A stretch of DNA of 64,000 nt, from NCBI GenBank assembly GCA_003013855.2, contig ML058548.1:620001-684000 (forward strand), written 5' to 3'. The notes beneath the pieces were generated by a model. That model was not told the DNA's origin. It did not search any database and was given only the letters and a program-made list of their open reading frames with translations. The translations under genes were made by a program, and so were the position numbers. Shown piece after piece: positions 11,301 to 22,375 of the stretch. Origin of the DNA: Liriodendron chinense. Lineage: Eukaryota; Streptophyta; Magnoliopsida; Magnoliales; Magnoliaceae. The first letter of the stretch is position 1, and every line of letters starts with the position of its first letter.

Positions 11301-13186
11301 ATTTCAGTTCACTCTCTCGTCCTTTATGCAACCTACTTCAAAAGGAAAATTCATTTGAGTGGAGTGAAGAATGTCAAAAGGCCTTTACCACCCTTAAAGG
11401 CATGTTGACATGCGCCCCAATAATGCAACCACCTGATTGGAACCTTCCTTTTGAGATTATGTGCGATGCTAGCGACTATGCTATTGGGGCCGTGTTAGGC
11501 CAAAGAAAAGATAAAAAGCCATGTGTTATCTACTATGCAAGTAGAACCCTAAACTCAGCCCAGGCAAACTACACCACTACTGAAAAGGAACTTTTAGCAG
11601 TAGTTTTTGCCTTGGAAAAGTTTAGATCCTACTTGATTGGATCCAAGATCATCGTATTCACCGACCATGCCGCGCTTAAGTATCTTCTCTCTAAGAAGGA
11701 TGCTAAACCACGGTTATTAAGATGGATCCTCCTACTCCAAGAATTCGACTTAGAAATACGTGATAAGAAAGGAGTAGAGAATGTAGTAGCTGACCACCTC
11801 TCTCGACTTGTCCTCACTGATTCCCCTGAAACGACTGCAATCAATGACATGTTCCCTGATGAACAACTTTTTGCTGTTTCCCAATTGCCATGGTATGCAG
11901 ACATTGCTAATTATCTTGCTACAGGTACAATTCCTACATATTGGAAAAAGCAAGATAAGGATAGATTCTTCTCAGAGGTACGGAAATTTCTATGGGACGA
12001 CCCATACTTGTTCAAGTATTGTCCCGACCAAATCATAAGGAGATGTGTCCCAGATGATGAGCAACAAAGTATCATCTCCTTCTGTCATTCTCAAGCATGT
12101 GGTGGCCATTTTTCGGCTAAAAAGACCACAGCGAAAATTCTGCAATGTGGGTTTTATTGGCCCACCATGTTCAAAGACACACATGAGTTTTGCAAAGCTT
12201 GCGAACCCTGTCAGAAATTAGGAGGGATCTCCCGTAGAAATATGATGCCACTCAATCCCATCTTAATTATCGAAATTTTTGATTGTTGGGGCATCGATTT
12301 CATGGGCCCATTCCCATCTTCCTTTGGAAACTTATACATCTTGCTTGCCGTTGATTATGTTTCCAAATGGGTCGAGGCCATCCCTTGCCGGAGTAATGAC
12401 CATAAAACGGTCATTCGATTCTTAAAAGAAAACATTCTTTCCCGGTTTGGAACGCCTCGAGTCATCATAAGTGATGGAGGGTCTCACTTTTGCAATCGCC
12501 CTTTTGAAGCATTAATGAAGAAATATGGCGTAACTCACAAAGTGAGCACTCCCTATCACCCACAAACTAGTGGACAAGCCGAGATATCCAATAGGGAGAT
12601 TAAAAACATTTTAGAAAAAACGGTGAATCCCGATCGCAAGGATTGGTCACTTCGACTTACCGATGCGCTTTGGGCTTACCGTACTACCTTTAAAACTCCT
12701 ATTGGAATGTCTCCCTATAGACTTGTCTATGGGAAGGCTTGTCACTTGCCTGTGGAGTTGGAACATAAGGCGTATTGGGCTATTAAGAAGATGAATTTCA
12801 ATCCTGACAAGGCAAGCTCGTTACGCAAACTACAATTGAATGAACTTGCAGAAATCCGGAATGAAGCTTATGAGAATGCACGAATTTACAAGGATAAGAC
12901 GAAGATATTCCATGATAAGAATATTCTTCGCAAGACATTCACGATAAATCAAAAAGTCCTCATGTATAATTCTCGCTTACATCTATTTCCGGGAAAATTG
13001 AGATCTCGGTGGACCGGTCCCTACATTGTGCAAACTGTCTATCCATATGGGACTGTCGAGCTGTTAAATCCAAGGAACGACAACATTTTTAAAGCAAATG
13101 GGCAGCGATTAAAGCCGTTCTTTGAAAACTTTCCTTCAGAAAGTATGTCCATACATCTGAATGATCCTGTGTATCAGGATAATTGA
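7739..13186 (+). CDS. gag-pol: Gag-Pol polyprotein of an Athila-lineage retrotransposon
   Basis: One uninterrupted 1815-residue frame. Gag: a retrotransposon capsid domain with GWLYAL near residue 153, then a CCHC zinc knuckle (C330, C333, H338, C343). Protease: active site LDLGAS, D646. Reverse transcriptase: about 930-1170 with FMDD at 1094-1097, an Athila signature. RNase H: D1243, E1284, D1309. Integrase: HHCC zinc site (H1450, H1457, C1488, C1491) and a D,D35E core (D1520, D1579, E1615). The frame ends near a WTGPYIV patch typical of the integrase C-terminus. Every key residue I looked for is present. Gag and pol share one frame, so no frameshift is needed. The start is the first Met after the last upstream stop; a later Met near residue 41 (MATNQPNP) is possible. 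Expected to act in cytoplasmic particles and then the nucleus. Confidence 0.95.
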
Positions 13187-14310
13187 TCTCCTAGTCTGAT
13201 GGAGGTATAGAGTGGTTAGGATTAGGATTCTGCTACTTTTGTTTTCGTTTTCATAGGTTTGTTAGAAGGAGGAAGATCTCCACTTTTCACTCTCTCAAGT
13301 ACTATCATTCCTCACTCCCTTTTATTTTCAAATTGCTCTCATGTTTTGCTCATTGTACATCTTTTTCATTGAGGACAATGCAAAATTTGGTTGGGGGGTG
13401 TAGGATCACTTGGATGAATCCAGCGATTTGCAACATTTCAAGCAATCATGTGAAATTTTTCGATTTTTCAAAAATTCGAAACTCTTTTGGAAAACACCGG
13501 TTTTACACATTCAAGTTGATATGAGCATAAGAGGAGGAGATATGAAGTGTATGGGGCTGGATGTCTGCAATCTCTCATAGCATAATGGTTTTATATGTGA
13601 ACACCCCTATTTTTGTGATTGATAGAAAATCTGAACACTTTTACACCTAGTTCACATTACACGATTTTCACGAGTTGAAGGGATTATGTGACTTATGAAT
13701 TAGCTAGACTTTGAATTAAGGTATTGAGAAATCAGGCCGGGGTACTTTGTCCATCCTTGTCCATGGGAAAATAATGAAAGATATGGATTTTTAAAAATCC
13801 TATCTAATTTAAAAAGAAAAAGGAAAAGGAAGGATGAAATTGGGAATGTGGAAAAACGGTGGAAAATTCCGATTAGGGCTACCTACTACCAACCGGGGGA
13901 TGGTCTACCCGTAACCAAAGCCGAAAATGGGACGTAGTGTGAAAGTCGTCGGAAGGACGGTAAGGCAAATCCCTGTCATTGGCTTGATGTGGCTCTATGG
14001 ACCTTGAGTTCTATAGTTTACTTGATCTATGAAGAAGATAATCCTAGAAACTCGTGAGATGAATTTTCACTACCCACACTAGGTTAAATTTGTTCAAATC
14101 TTTCTATTTATCAACCAATCAGCGGGAATTTCATATGAATGCGTATTATGTTTTGAGAGTTTACGGTTTCAACCTCTGTTGCCTAATGTTTCTGAATCTT
14201 AAGCTTATGAACCTTGGAATGTATAAAAGGATGGTTTCTGAAAGAGAGTTGAGTTTAGAAGAATGAGATTAGCTTCACGCATGTTTTGCTCGGGACTAGC
14301 AAAATGCTGG
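13187..14310 (+). other. 3' untranslated region of the Athila element, no env-like frame
   Basis: About 1.1 kb without a convincing frame. Some Athila elements carry an envelope-like ORF here; this one does not. A second purine tract lies at 13388-13399. Much of 13560-14310 matches the related Athila fragments at 27133-27947 and, inverted, 40714-41560, so it is conserved non-coding sequence. Confidence 0.75.
13388..13399 (+). other. Internal polypurine-tract-like site
   Basis: GGTTGGGGGGTG follows the phrase TTGAGGACAATGCAAAATTT. It nearly duplicates the tract next to the 3' LTR. The inverted relative at 39157-43085 has an equivalent at about 41648-41656, also beside a GAGGACAATG phrase, so it is conserved between families. 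It may act as a second plus-strand primer, which is inference. Confidence 0.5.
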
Positions 14311-14320
14311 TTGGGGGGTG
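14311..14320 (+). other. Polypurine tract next to the 3' LTR
   Basis: TTGGGGGGTG ends exactly at the 3' LTR start, preceded by GCTCGGGACTAGCAAAATGC. This is the expected primer for plus-strand synthesis. The same surroundings mark the LTR starts at 27948 and, inverted, at 40713. Confidence 0.85.
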
Positions 14321-15950
14321 TGTTGAGCTCTTAATTATGCATATTCTAACCCCAATTCATCACTCATTGTGCAAGGTTTGTATGGTTTGGAAGCTAATTC
14401 AATGCATGTTGTGTGACTACAGGATTGAGGGTGGACTCTACTCAATTGAAGATATAATGAGCTCATTTGGAACTATTCTAATAAAGAAAGAAAGAACTAA
14501 AGAAGAAAAGAAAGCAGAAGGAAGAAAGAAAGGAAAAATACAAGAAGAAAAGAGGGCTGATCGGTCGTGACCGGTCGGCCAAGGAAGCCAGACTGGTCAG
14601 TGACCGATCAGCCATGCAGATTTGGCCCCTACTGAAGACGTCCGACCGGTCTTGACCGGTCGGACATATACTAGAATTTCATTGAAAAGGACCGACCGGT
14701 CAAGACCGGTCGGTCATTGCTGCTGTAAGGTGGATGAAAACATCCAACCGGTCTTGACCGGTCGGATAGGCTTGCTGGACTGATGTTCTACTAGGTCTGA
14801 CCGGTCTTGACCGGTCGGGCATACCTGCTGGAGTGTTTTCACTTGAGGCCGACCGGTCATGACCGGTCGGCCATGCGTACTGAGTTAGAAATTCCTAATT
14901 TCATCCCGATTTTCTCTGCGCTGCGTAAGTGTTACGCAAGTTCTCGATTCTTCCGAAGTTGTGGAGCTTCCAGACTATAAAAGGACACCTAGGGATCGTT
15001 CCTAGGGCATCCTAGAAGGGTTCAAGCGAGGTTGGAGACTGTGGAAGTGGAGATTGGAGTTTCACAACTCCTTTTGGTTTGCTTTGCTGTTTTCATGCTT
15101 TTAGTAGTTGTTTCATGTTTCCTTGGATCATGAGCAGCTAAGCCTCTTAGCTAGGGCTAAGAGGTGAAGCTTGTAGTGTATCCAAGATGTTTTAATTCGT
15201 AGTTAAGTGGTTTTCAGTTTGGAATTCATGATTATGAACTAAGGTTTGAAGTTTATACAAGTTTTAAGTAATTTCTCTTAGTCTTGTGATGACTCATGGA
15301 TGTTTGGATGAATTACTTATCTTCTTAATTTGTTTGCAACGGTCTAGACCTGTATGATCCGAGGAATTGGAGTGCGCTCTAGTACCAAGCTCTTCATAAA
15401 GGGGCTTCATGCCAAAGTTCTAGTTTTGGTTGATTATCTGGAATATGTACGGACTGTGCATATAATTTGAATCTAGTTCAAATCATGATCTAGCCTTGTC
15501 TTGTGAGAAGACTTGAGGATGGTTATGATTGGGAATTGGACATATAGAAAAGGTGAATGACCTATGCAATGAGCATGCTCAGATCAGCCTAGAGTTGAGC
15601 GAACTTTATGCACAGAACTTACATATTGCAGACTTCTGGTTTAACAGTTCTATCATCCGACTAGATAGACCTGACTGGTGACTCTAGTTGAGAGAATGGG
15701 AAACCACAGCGGATTGAACATCGAGGATTGCTACAAGTGGATCCTCGAACCCCTAGTACCTTCTTATAATTGTTTACATTCAATTTAGCTTAAAACTGTT
15801 AATCGCACACATTCTATTCAAACTTTGATTGTTAGCTTCAATAGAAACTTGTGGATGAATTTGTGACATCCTACATAAGTCCCTGTGGATCGACCTCGGT
15901 AGTACCGAGTTTATTACTACATCGCAACCCTACACTTGGGGAAGCGAACA
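14321..15950 (+). repeat. 3' LTR of the Athila element
   Basis: 1630 bp, the partner of 5538-7167. It supplies the RNA 3' end. It includes the palindrome array (14553-14873) and the TATA box (14976-14983). I count about eight differences from the 5' LTR, six of them in or beside the palindrome array, all transitions. The last seven bases, GCGAACA, are followed by the AGGTG target duplication. Confidence 0.95.
14553..14873 (+). promoter_or_regulatory. GACCGGTC palindrome array in the 3' LTR, partly mutated
   Basis: The same seven pairs as in the 5' LTR. Here some words are damaged: GACCGGTC became GATCGGTC in the first pair, the second pair reads GACTGGTC and GACCGATC, and flanking CCGACC became CCAACC or CTGACC in later pairs. 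Confidence 0.8.
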
Positions 15951-16268
15951 AGGTGCAGCTTGTTGTCGGAGTTTCCCATCATTGTTGGCCGATAAATACC
16001 CAAGGTAGCACGAAGATTGCGAAATGTCTCCTGAGGTCGGAATTTGGGGGAGGAAGGTAGGGTTTTGGCCCTCGATTTTCTTTTGTTTTCTCTTTCCTCT
16101 TTTATGCCCTTTATTGGTTTATGGGATTTTGGAGGTTCATTGTTTTTCGGGTTTTTTCTTTTTTCTTTTTCTTTTTCTTTGTACACACATTTCTCTCTTT
16201 ATTTTTTTTTTTTGAGGTTTTCTCTGTACACACCTTTTTTTTTGGATTTTCTCCGGACTTTGTTTTGG

Positions 16269-16272
16269 TTTT

Positions 16273-16311
<39 letters not shown>
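16269..16311. repeat. T14-G29 homopolymer tract
   Basis: A run of T is followed by 29 consecutive G (16283-16311), within the 3' non-coding part of the Tat element. Frames through it translate as poly-Gly or poly-Pro and are not genes. The run could form a G-quadruplex, and its true length may be affected by sequencing or assembly error. Confidence 0.7.
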
Positions 16312-16313
<2 letters not shown>

Positions 16314-16396
16314 TCTCTCTGTACACTCGTTTTTTTTAGGGCATATTGGGTGGAGGGGGATTTTTTTTTTCAAGTGACATTTTCACAATTTTCGTA

Positions 16397-17254
16397 CTAT
16401 CCATGATGAATTCTGACATGATCGGCGTTGATTAGCTCAGGAAGATCTTCGCCACCCATGTTGGTGAGGCGGAGCGCACTTCCTGGAAGCACCTTTCGCA
16501 TGATGAGTGGACCTTTGTAGGTGGGTTTGAACTTGCCCCTTGGATCAGGCAAGTGTGGAGGCAATATCTTCTTCATAACCATATCTCCCACCCTGAATAC
16601 TCTTGCACGGACCCATTTGTTGTATGCTTGTGCAATCCTTTTCTAGTATGTTTGGGAATGGCATAGGGCTCGCATGCGCTTTTCATCCGCTAGGTGCAAT
16701 TGATTGTAGCGGGCCTGCAGCCACTCTCCCTCTTCAACTTCACTTTCGAGCAGTATACTCAATGAGGGGATTTCTATTTCGACAGGTAGGACAACCTCCA
16801 TTCCGTATGTTAGCTCATATGGGGTAGCACCTGTCACGATGTGTATGGAAGTTCTGTATGCCCATAATGCATATGGTAGCTGTTTGGCCCAGTCGTGATA
16901 TGACTTCACCATTTTCTTGAGGATGCGTATGAGTGTCTTGTTAGCAGCTTTCACACCTTCGTTCATTTGTGGCCGGCAGGGACTGGACTGATGCCTCTTA
17001 ATTTTGAACTGCTTGACCATGTGTTCCACCTTTCGATTCATAAAGGGTGTCCCATTGTCAGTGATGATGGTTTGCAGGACCCCATAGCGGCTGATAATGT
17101 TATTCTTCAGGAATCGTACAACGTGTGAGGCCGCTACGGTGGTGTAAGATGCTGCCTCTACCCACTTTGTAAAGTAATCGATGGCTACCAGGATGTATTC
17201 GTGGTCGTTTGATGCCTTGGGGCTGATTTTTCCAATGACGTCGATACCCCACAT
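16397..17254 (-). pseudogene. Tat integrase core and C-terminal part, inactive
   Basis: The frame at 17254-16643 holds an integrase catalytic core. It begins WGIDVIG with the first Asp, has TDNGTPF with the second Asp, and is followed by the WAKQLPYALWAYRTS and TYGMEVVLPVE patches typical of Tat elements. Where the catalytic Glu is expected the sequence reads MNEGVKAAN, so Lys has replaced it. A second frame, 16591-16397, has the C-terminal domain with DPRGKFKPTYKGP. The two are separated by a frame break near 16600-16640. This is the last pol piece before the 3' non-coding region. Confidence 0.75.
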
Positions 17255-17355
17255 TGAGAAAGGTCAAGGCGTTGTCATTTGTACAACCCAGATGCTGGGG
17301 TGTGGATTTGATTGGCGTGCTCGTGAGATTTAAAGCATATTTTGATGTACTGGCA

Positions 17356-17667
17356 TCAATCAGTTTCCATGGTCATCCAATAGTACCCTTGCCGAAGAAT
17401 CTTTTTGGCCATCATGTGGCCATGCATGTGTGGGCTGCAAGTTCCTTCGTGGATTTCTGAAATGATCTTTGTAGCTTCGGCCTCATCCACACACTGCAAA
17501 ATGATCTGATTGAAGGAACGTTTATAAAGAGTTTCGCCACAGATTGTGAACTGTGCGGCTAGACGCTGAATGGTGCGACGGTTCGTATGTGTGGCATCGA
17601 CTGGGTAGGTTTGATCCTCTAGATACTTTTTGAAGTCGGCGTACCATGGCTGCTTGTCGGGGGGCAT
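17356..17667 (-). pseudogene. Tat integrase N-terminal zinc-binding fragment
   Basis: The frame includes PWYADFKKYLE, an EIHEGTCSPHMHGH segment carrying the two zinc-binding His, and RQGYYWMTM, a normal order for the linker and HHCC domain. The paired cysteines that should follow lie in a broken stretch (17255-17355) before the core resumes. Confidence 0.7.
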
Positions 17668-17714
17668 TTTGGCTTCATCGATCTGCAGGCAAAATGCCGG
17701 CTCTTCCTGAAGCT

Positions 17715-18290
17715 TTACAGTGAGTTCCCATTAAGCTGCTCTATGGGGAATCTCCAGCATTGATGCCAACGTAGCCAGGGTGTCAGCGAATTGATTCTTA
17801 GCACGATGCATGTATGTGAAGGTGACCTCGTGAAATTCCTCGATAAGATTTTCGAGGTAAACATGATATGGCACCAACTTCTCATCTCTTGTTCTCCAGT
17901 CACCATTGATTTGATTAATAATAAGCTGCGAGTCACAAAAAACTCATAGCTTCTTTATGCCCAGAATGATTGCCTCGTTGAGGCCTGCTATACATGCCTT
18001 GTATTCCGCGATGTTGTTCGAGTAGTTGAATGCCAATCTTCTTGATATGGGCATGGGGATGTCATCAGGAGAATAGAGGATTGCCCCTACTCCACTTCCT
18101 TTGTTGTTGGATGCTCCATCAAAATATAGGGTCTAGTCGTCTACCTTTGGCCCTTCTTCTCCTTCGAGGAATATAATGTCTTCATCATGGAAGAGTGTCT
18201 TCAAGGGTTGGTAATCTGGCAATGAATGTTCTGCAAGGTGATCTGCTAGTGCTTGCCCCTTGATTGCCTTTTGAGTGACATAGGTGATGT
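17715..18290 (-). pseudogene. Second, archaeal-type RNase H of the Tat element, with stops
   Basis: Read on the minus strand, the stretch has the YFDGASNNKGSG motif (first Asp, near 18120), a NIAEYKACIAGL helix with its Glu, FCDSQLIINQINGDW with its Asp, and the FADTLATLASM end near 17760. It follows a HLAEH connection motif and precedes integrase, which is diagnostic of the Tat lineage. Two in-frame stops replace expected Trp codons, one just before YFDGA (about 18134) and one before VFCDSQ (about 17945). Both fit G-to-A change. Confidence 0.7.
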
Positions 18291-18401
18291 CGAACTCAGA
18301 AAGCAACAACTACCATTTTACAATCCTGTCGGTCAGCGCTAGTTTCTCGAATAGATACTTCAGGGGATTCATGCAAGCAAGGAAGAGGATCGGGTATGCG
18401 A

Positions 18402-18764
18402 TCATATACTAGCGTAGGCGCTGAGTGGCCCATAGGAGGGCGATACATGTCTTCTCGATCGGGGAGTACCTGGACTCATAGTCTGTGAATCGTCGGCTAA
18501 GATAATAAATGGCTCGTTCTTTTTGTCCCGTGTCATTATGTTGACCAAGGACGCATCTGATGCGTTGGCAGCCACTGAGATGTAGAGTAGCAATGGTCTT
18601 CCTGGTACTGGTGTGTTTTTTAGGTATTCTTTGATTCTATCGAAGGCTCTTTGACAATCATTATTCCATTCCTTTGGCGCATTTTTTCGAAGCAGCTTGA
18701 ATATGGGCTTGCATACCGGTGTGAGCTGGGCGATTAAGCAATTGATGTACTGAATTCTTCCCAA
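18402..18764 (-). pseudogene. Tat reverse transcriptase thumb and first RNase H fragment
   Basis: This continues the reverse transcriptase: GRIQYINCLIAQLTPVCKP and FKLLRKNAPKEW are the connection before RNase H, followed by PLLLYISVAANASDASLV, the degraded RNase H start. The frame is lost near its end (SQTMSPGTPRSRRH), where the sequence should continue to the RNase H core. It is separated from the palm domain by a stop and frame change near 18800-18835. Confidence 0.65.
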
Positions 18765-18834
18765 GAAGCCTCGAATCTCTCTTTTAGTTTGGGGGTTGGC
18801 ATTTCGATGATCGCCTCGCTTTTGACTCGTCTAC

Positions 18835-19620
18835 TCAGATACCATCTTTGCTGACGATGAATCCAAGAAGCTTGCCTCCTGTTGCCCCGAAGACGTATTT
18901 TCGTGGGTTGAATTGGATCCTGAATTTTGCTAACCGGTCGAAGAGCTTTTCCAAATCTTTGAAGTGCCCATCGATGCTTTGGGATTTGACAATCATGTCA
19001 TCCACGTAGACTTCGAGCTCTTTGTTCATCATATCGTGCAAGAGTGCCATCATAGCTCGTTGATACGTTGCCACGGTATTTTTTACTCGTAATGGCATGA
19101 CACAGTAGCAGAAGGTTCCCCAGGGTGTGATGAACGACGTCTTCTCGTGGTCCTCTGCAGCCATTTTGATTTGATTAGACCCGGAGAAGCCGTCTATGGA
19201 CAAGAATATCTTGTGCCCTGCTGTGTTATCGACCAGAGTGTCAATGTGAGGAAGTGGGAAGTCCTTCAGGCTGGCCTTGCTAAGGTCACGAAAATCGATG
19301 CACATCCAGACCTTACCATCTCTCTTTGGCACAGGGACGATGTTGGTGAACCATTCTGGGTAATTAGAAACCACCAGAAAGCCCACGTTGTATTGCTTGA
19401 TTACTTCCTCTTTGATTTTTAGGATCCATTCTTGCCGCATTCTTCTCAGCTTTTGCTTGACTAGCTTGATTTCTGGGTTCGTGGGCAGATAATGTATAAC
19501 CAGGTCTTCGTCGAGCCCCAGCATGTTTTCGTAGGAGAAGGCAAAGTTTGATAACTGTGGTTTTAGGAACTCGATCATTTTCTGCCGATTTTCAGAGGGC
19601 CAATTCTTCCCAAGGCGCAT
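18835..19620 (-). pseudogene. Tat reverse transcriptase palm/fingers
   Basis: A 261-residue frame. It has the entry segment NPEIKLVKQKLRRM, VPVPKRDGKVWMCIDFRDL, DGFSGSNQIKMAAEDHEKT, and the catalytic YVDDMIVKS box. The CVMPLRVKN stretch departs from the usual MPFGLKN. The frame stops after FIVSKDGI, short of the connection domain, so the protein is truncated. The YVDDMIVKS form is typical of Tat and unlike the FMDDFSVFG of the nested Athila element, so the two lineages are distinct. Confidence 0.75.
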
Positions 19621-20559
19621 CTCTCAAGTATCCTCAGAGGTCCCGAGATTAACGACCTCAAATCAATGGGCACAACGTTGGCTTTAAAATTGAACTTTCA
19701 AGGAGATCTTCGAGTTCACTGGCTGTGTCATTGTTTTCCTCTTCTAAACCCATAAATTCAAAGTCTAACTCTACATTGAAGTCGTAGTCATTGACTTTGA
19801 TCCCATTTTGTCCTAGGAATTAGGTTTGAACCTTTATTGCTTGAGTATGTACAAGATTTTGTAAGGTTTTTGGATTTTTTGAAATTTTCACATTTTTCTG
19901 ATTTCTTTAGCTTTTTTTGCATTTTCTGATTTTTTTGAATTTTTTAATTTAATAGTCCTCAAGCAGGATGACATTTCAAACCAGGGACTAACCCGATTGG
20001 GCTCGGGATGTTGATGACTATTTACATGCCGATTTGATTGTCATGGGGGTTACGAACCAATTTGCGCCCTGTGCTCCTACCCTTCGGGAGACAGGGCCTG
20101 TGTGGGCAGTGGATTGATCTGGCTCACCATGCCCAATCATCATGATGAAGCGAGGACTTGGTTTTGACTCAGCGTCTGACGTGTTGACGCCCTCTGCATC
20201 CCCGAGGTCATGACACTCTTGAGGTTGCTGCAGTTTTGGTGGGATGGTGATCGATGACCAATTGAGATGGGGCAATGCATGCTCCTTGCCTCCATGCTCT
20301 TGGGGCAATTCAACCAAGGTCAGGTTGTAATGATGGTTTGGAGTGGAGGGATTCAAGCTTTCGCTTGGGTGGATGACTCCTGCGCTGATAAAATGGACTG
20401 GTTGAAAAGGCAAAAGGTGACTCATCTTTGGCAATTTCCTCCTCTATCTACCCCTATTTCTTTGATTTCATTTTCTAGGAAAAATTTATATCCCAGTCTG
20501 GTCCTGTCTACCTTTTCTCGAATTTCAATTACCTTTGTGGTATTTTGGTGTTCAATTCA
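19621..20559 (-). other. Degraded linker between Tat protease and reverse transcriptase
   Basis: About 940 bp where the minus-strand frame should link protease to RT. Only short frames remain. The stretch around 19860-19960 is T-rich on the plus strand. The 138-codon minus-strand frame at 20018-20434 shows no domain I recognise. Confidence 0.5.
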
Positions 20560-21075
20560 TTAGTTCCGGATCTGCCGTTCAGCGGGAGAAAATATGTTGT
20601 TTGGGTTGGGGGCATGGGCTGATGGTACATGGTTGACTTCTTTGAACTGGTAACTTTGATAACGCATGTTTGGCCCCCAAATGTCAACCATAGGGACATT
20701 AAGTTCTCCCAGGAGGGTTGCTTCTGCAAGGAGGAGTTGTTTAGAGTTAGTTAGAATGGTGAACACTTTATTCCCAAGGACATATTTGACTCTTTGGTGT
20801 AGAGTCAAGGGCATTGACCCTACTTGGTGCAACTAGGGGCGGCTGAGAAGGATATTGAATGATGAGGTATGTCCAGGACTTGAAATGTGATGGTCAATAC
20901 ATCTGGACCGATTTGCAGTTCGAGGTCGATTTCTCCCTTGGGCCTGTCTTTGGGAATTATCGAATGCCCTAATATTCATGTTACTGGGTTTGAACACGGA
21001 CAGTTCCAATCCTAGATACATAGCGGTCCATTGTGGGCAGACGTTTAAGCTTGAACCATTGTCGATGAGTACCAA
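20560..21075 (-). pseudogene. Tat aspartic protease region
   Basis: VLIDNGSSLNVCP is a retroviral-type aspartic protease active site (Asp followed by Asn-Gly-Ser-Ser). Downstream come SSFNILLSRP and then, in a second frame, GSMPLTLHQRVKYVLGNK. This matches the Tat layout in which an ILLGRPW-like motif is followed by a HQ(K/R)(I/V)K segment. A frame break near 20832 separates the halves. Confidence 0.65.
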
Positions 21076-21099
21076 TGGAATGCTACAATCTCTATGACT

Positions 21100-22361
21100 A
21101 ATGGTTATGTTTAATTAGTGCACATGGTCACGCCCTTCTGGTGGCAGCTCGTCATCTGAAAATGTGATGGCACGTGGGGCGAGGAGCTGTCCAATCATGT
21201 GTGCGACCGTCTCTGGAGGTGCTTCTCGAGCGATGTGTGCATCGTTTAATGTTTTGGCAAACATTTTTCGATGAGTTTGTGACGTGCAGAGGAGTTCCCA
21301 AATGGATATTTGGGCAGGGATGTTTTTGAGTTGGGCTGTTACATCATATGCGGTTTTGGCCTTAGATGTTCCTGCCGAATGCCCCTTGGGGTTTCTCTAG
21401 TCACATCTGTACGAAAATACCGACCATTCAGGTTCATGTTTCCCACTTCCGAGCACTTCGGGTAATGCCACATGACTAGTTTATTGTCAAAGATTGGAAC
21501 TGCCCTTCCTTGAAGCACTAGGGAAGATTGAGAGGATGTTGGTAGGACAGTGACAAGTCTTTGATGATCTAGGTGATGTGCAAGACTTGCCCCTAGTAGG
21601 ACCAGAGGTTGCGTCGGAACTGGTGTTGATGGTGTGGGTGTGGGCTGGCCTGATCTAGCCAACTGATGTGACAATAGGAATGGTGACGGATATGCCCCTT
21701 GCAGGCTGCCGTCGGATGGTTGATTTTAGATGGTGGGGATGATGTCTTTCCTAAAAGAATGACTAGTTGTTGATTTGTTGGCAGAACTTAATGGAGGTAG
21801 GATGATGGGTTGTAGGTGGGTGGTGGTGTGACGGCTCTTCTCATAAGAACCACTGGCGAGGGATCCCAGAATGAGCTACGTCAGGTGGCCAAGTTGGCTG
21901 TTTGAGCTTGCCTCTGGAGAATCGTTGGTTGGTGATTGATGGGTACTGAAATGTAAGCTGACTAGGCACCCTTCTGATGGGCGATTGGTGCCCCTTGTAG
22001 GACGAGGGGTGGTAATTCTTGGGCACAACTCAGTGTCGTGTTTGTGTGGAAGACATGGGGTGGATAATTCCCTTGAATGACACTGACCGTCAGAGTTTCC
22101 TGTGCACTGGACCCTGCCTGATGTGGCGACAGGGGATTCTGGAGAATGTTGTTGTTGATGGTGGCATTGACGTCGGGGGCTGCAACTGAAATCTTGCTTT
22201 GGTTAATCAGGTTTTGAATTGCATGCTTTAATGAGAAGCAACGTTCAGGTTATGTGACCCCTTCCCTGGTGGAATGCATAATACTCATTTTCATTGTAGT
22301 TGGGCAGTAAGGGGTTTGGTGGTGGCTTAGGCTGCAATGGCGTTCTTGGACTTGGTATATT
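21100..22361 (-). pseudogene. Tat gag C-terminal remnant
   Basis: Near 22310-22200 the minus strand encodes LLPNYNENEYYAFHQGRGH, a decayed version of the histidine-rich motif near the gag C-terminus of Tat elements. Downstream frames (for example 21674-21339) are proline/serine-rich with many breaks. The N-terminal capsid part of gag should lie upstream, toward the LTR, but only about 60 bp separate this motif from the LTR edge, so most of gag and the leader appear deleted. Confidence 0.5.
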
Positions 22362-22375
22362 GGATGGAGTTGCCA
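22362..22375 (-). other. Candidate degenerate primer binding site of the Tat element
   Basis: On the minus strand the bases read TGGCAACTCCATCC. I relate this to the TGGCGACTCC primer site common beside Tat LTRs. It lies between the gag remnant and the presumed LTR. The match is degenerate and the LTR does not end in a clean CA, so the call is tentative. Confidence 0.35.

Larger units (their letters stand above)
5538..15950 (+). mobile_element. Complete Athila-lineage Ty3/Gypsy retrotransposon
   Basis: All parts of an autonomous element are present: 5' LTR (5538-7167), tRNA-Asp primer binding site (7174-7191), one open gag-pol frame (7739-13186), polypurine tract (14311-14320) and 3' LTR (14321-15950). 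Both LTRs are 1630 bp and begin TGTTGAGCTC and end GCGAACA. A perfect 5-bp target duplication, AGGTG, flanks the element at 5533-5537 and 15951-15955. By eye the LTRs differ at about eight sites, all transitions, so insertion is recent. The FMDDF-type reverse transcriptase and the primer site point to Athila. No env-like frame lies in the 1.1 kb after pol. It sits inside the minus-strand Tat element. Confidence 0.95.

Noticed and set aside
16044..16406. Open frames around the poly-T/poly-G tract
   Set aside because: Phe/Gly or Pro/Lys low-complexity products of homopolymers with no domain.
20018..20434. 138-codon minus-strand frame as a Tat accessory gene
   Set aside because: It falls in the degraded protease-RT linker and shows no motif. 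Kept as part of the dead element.
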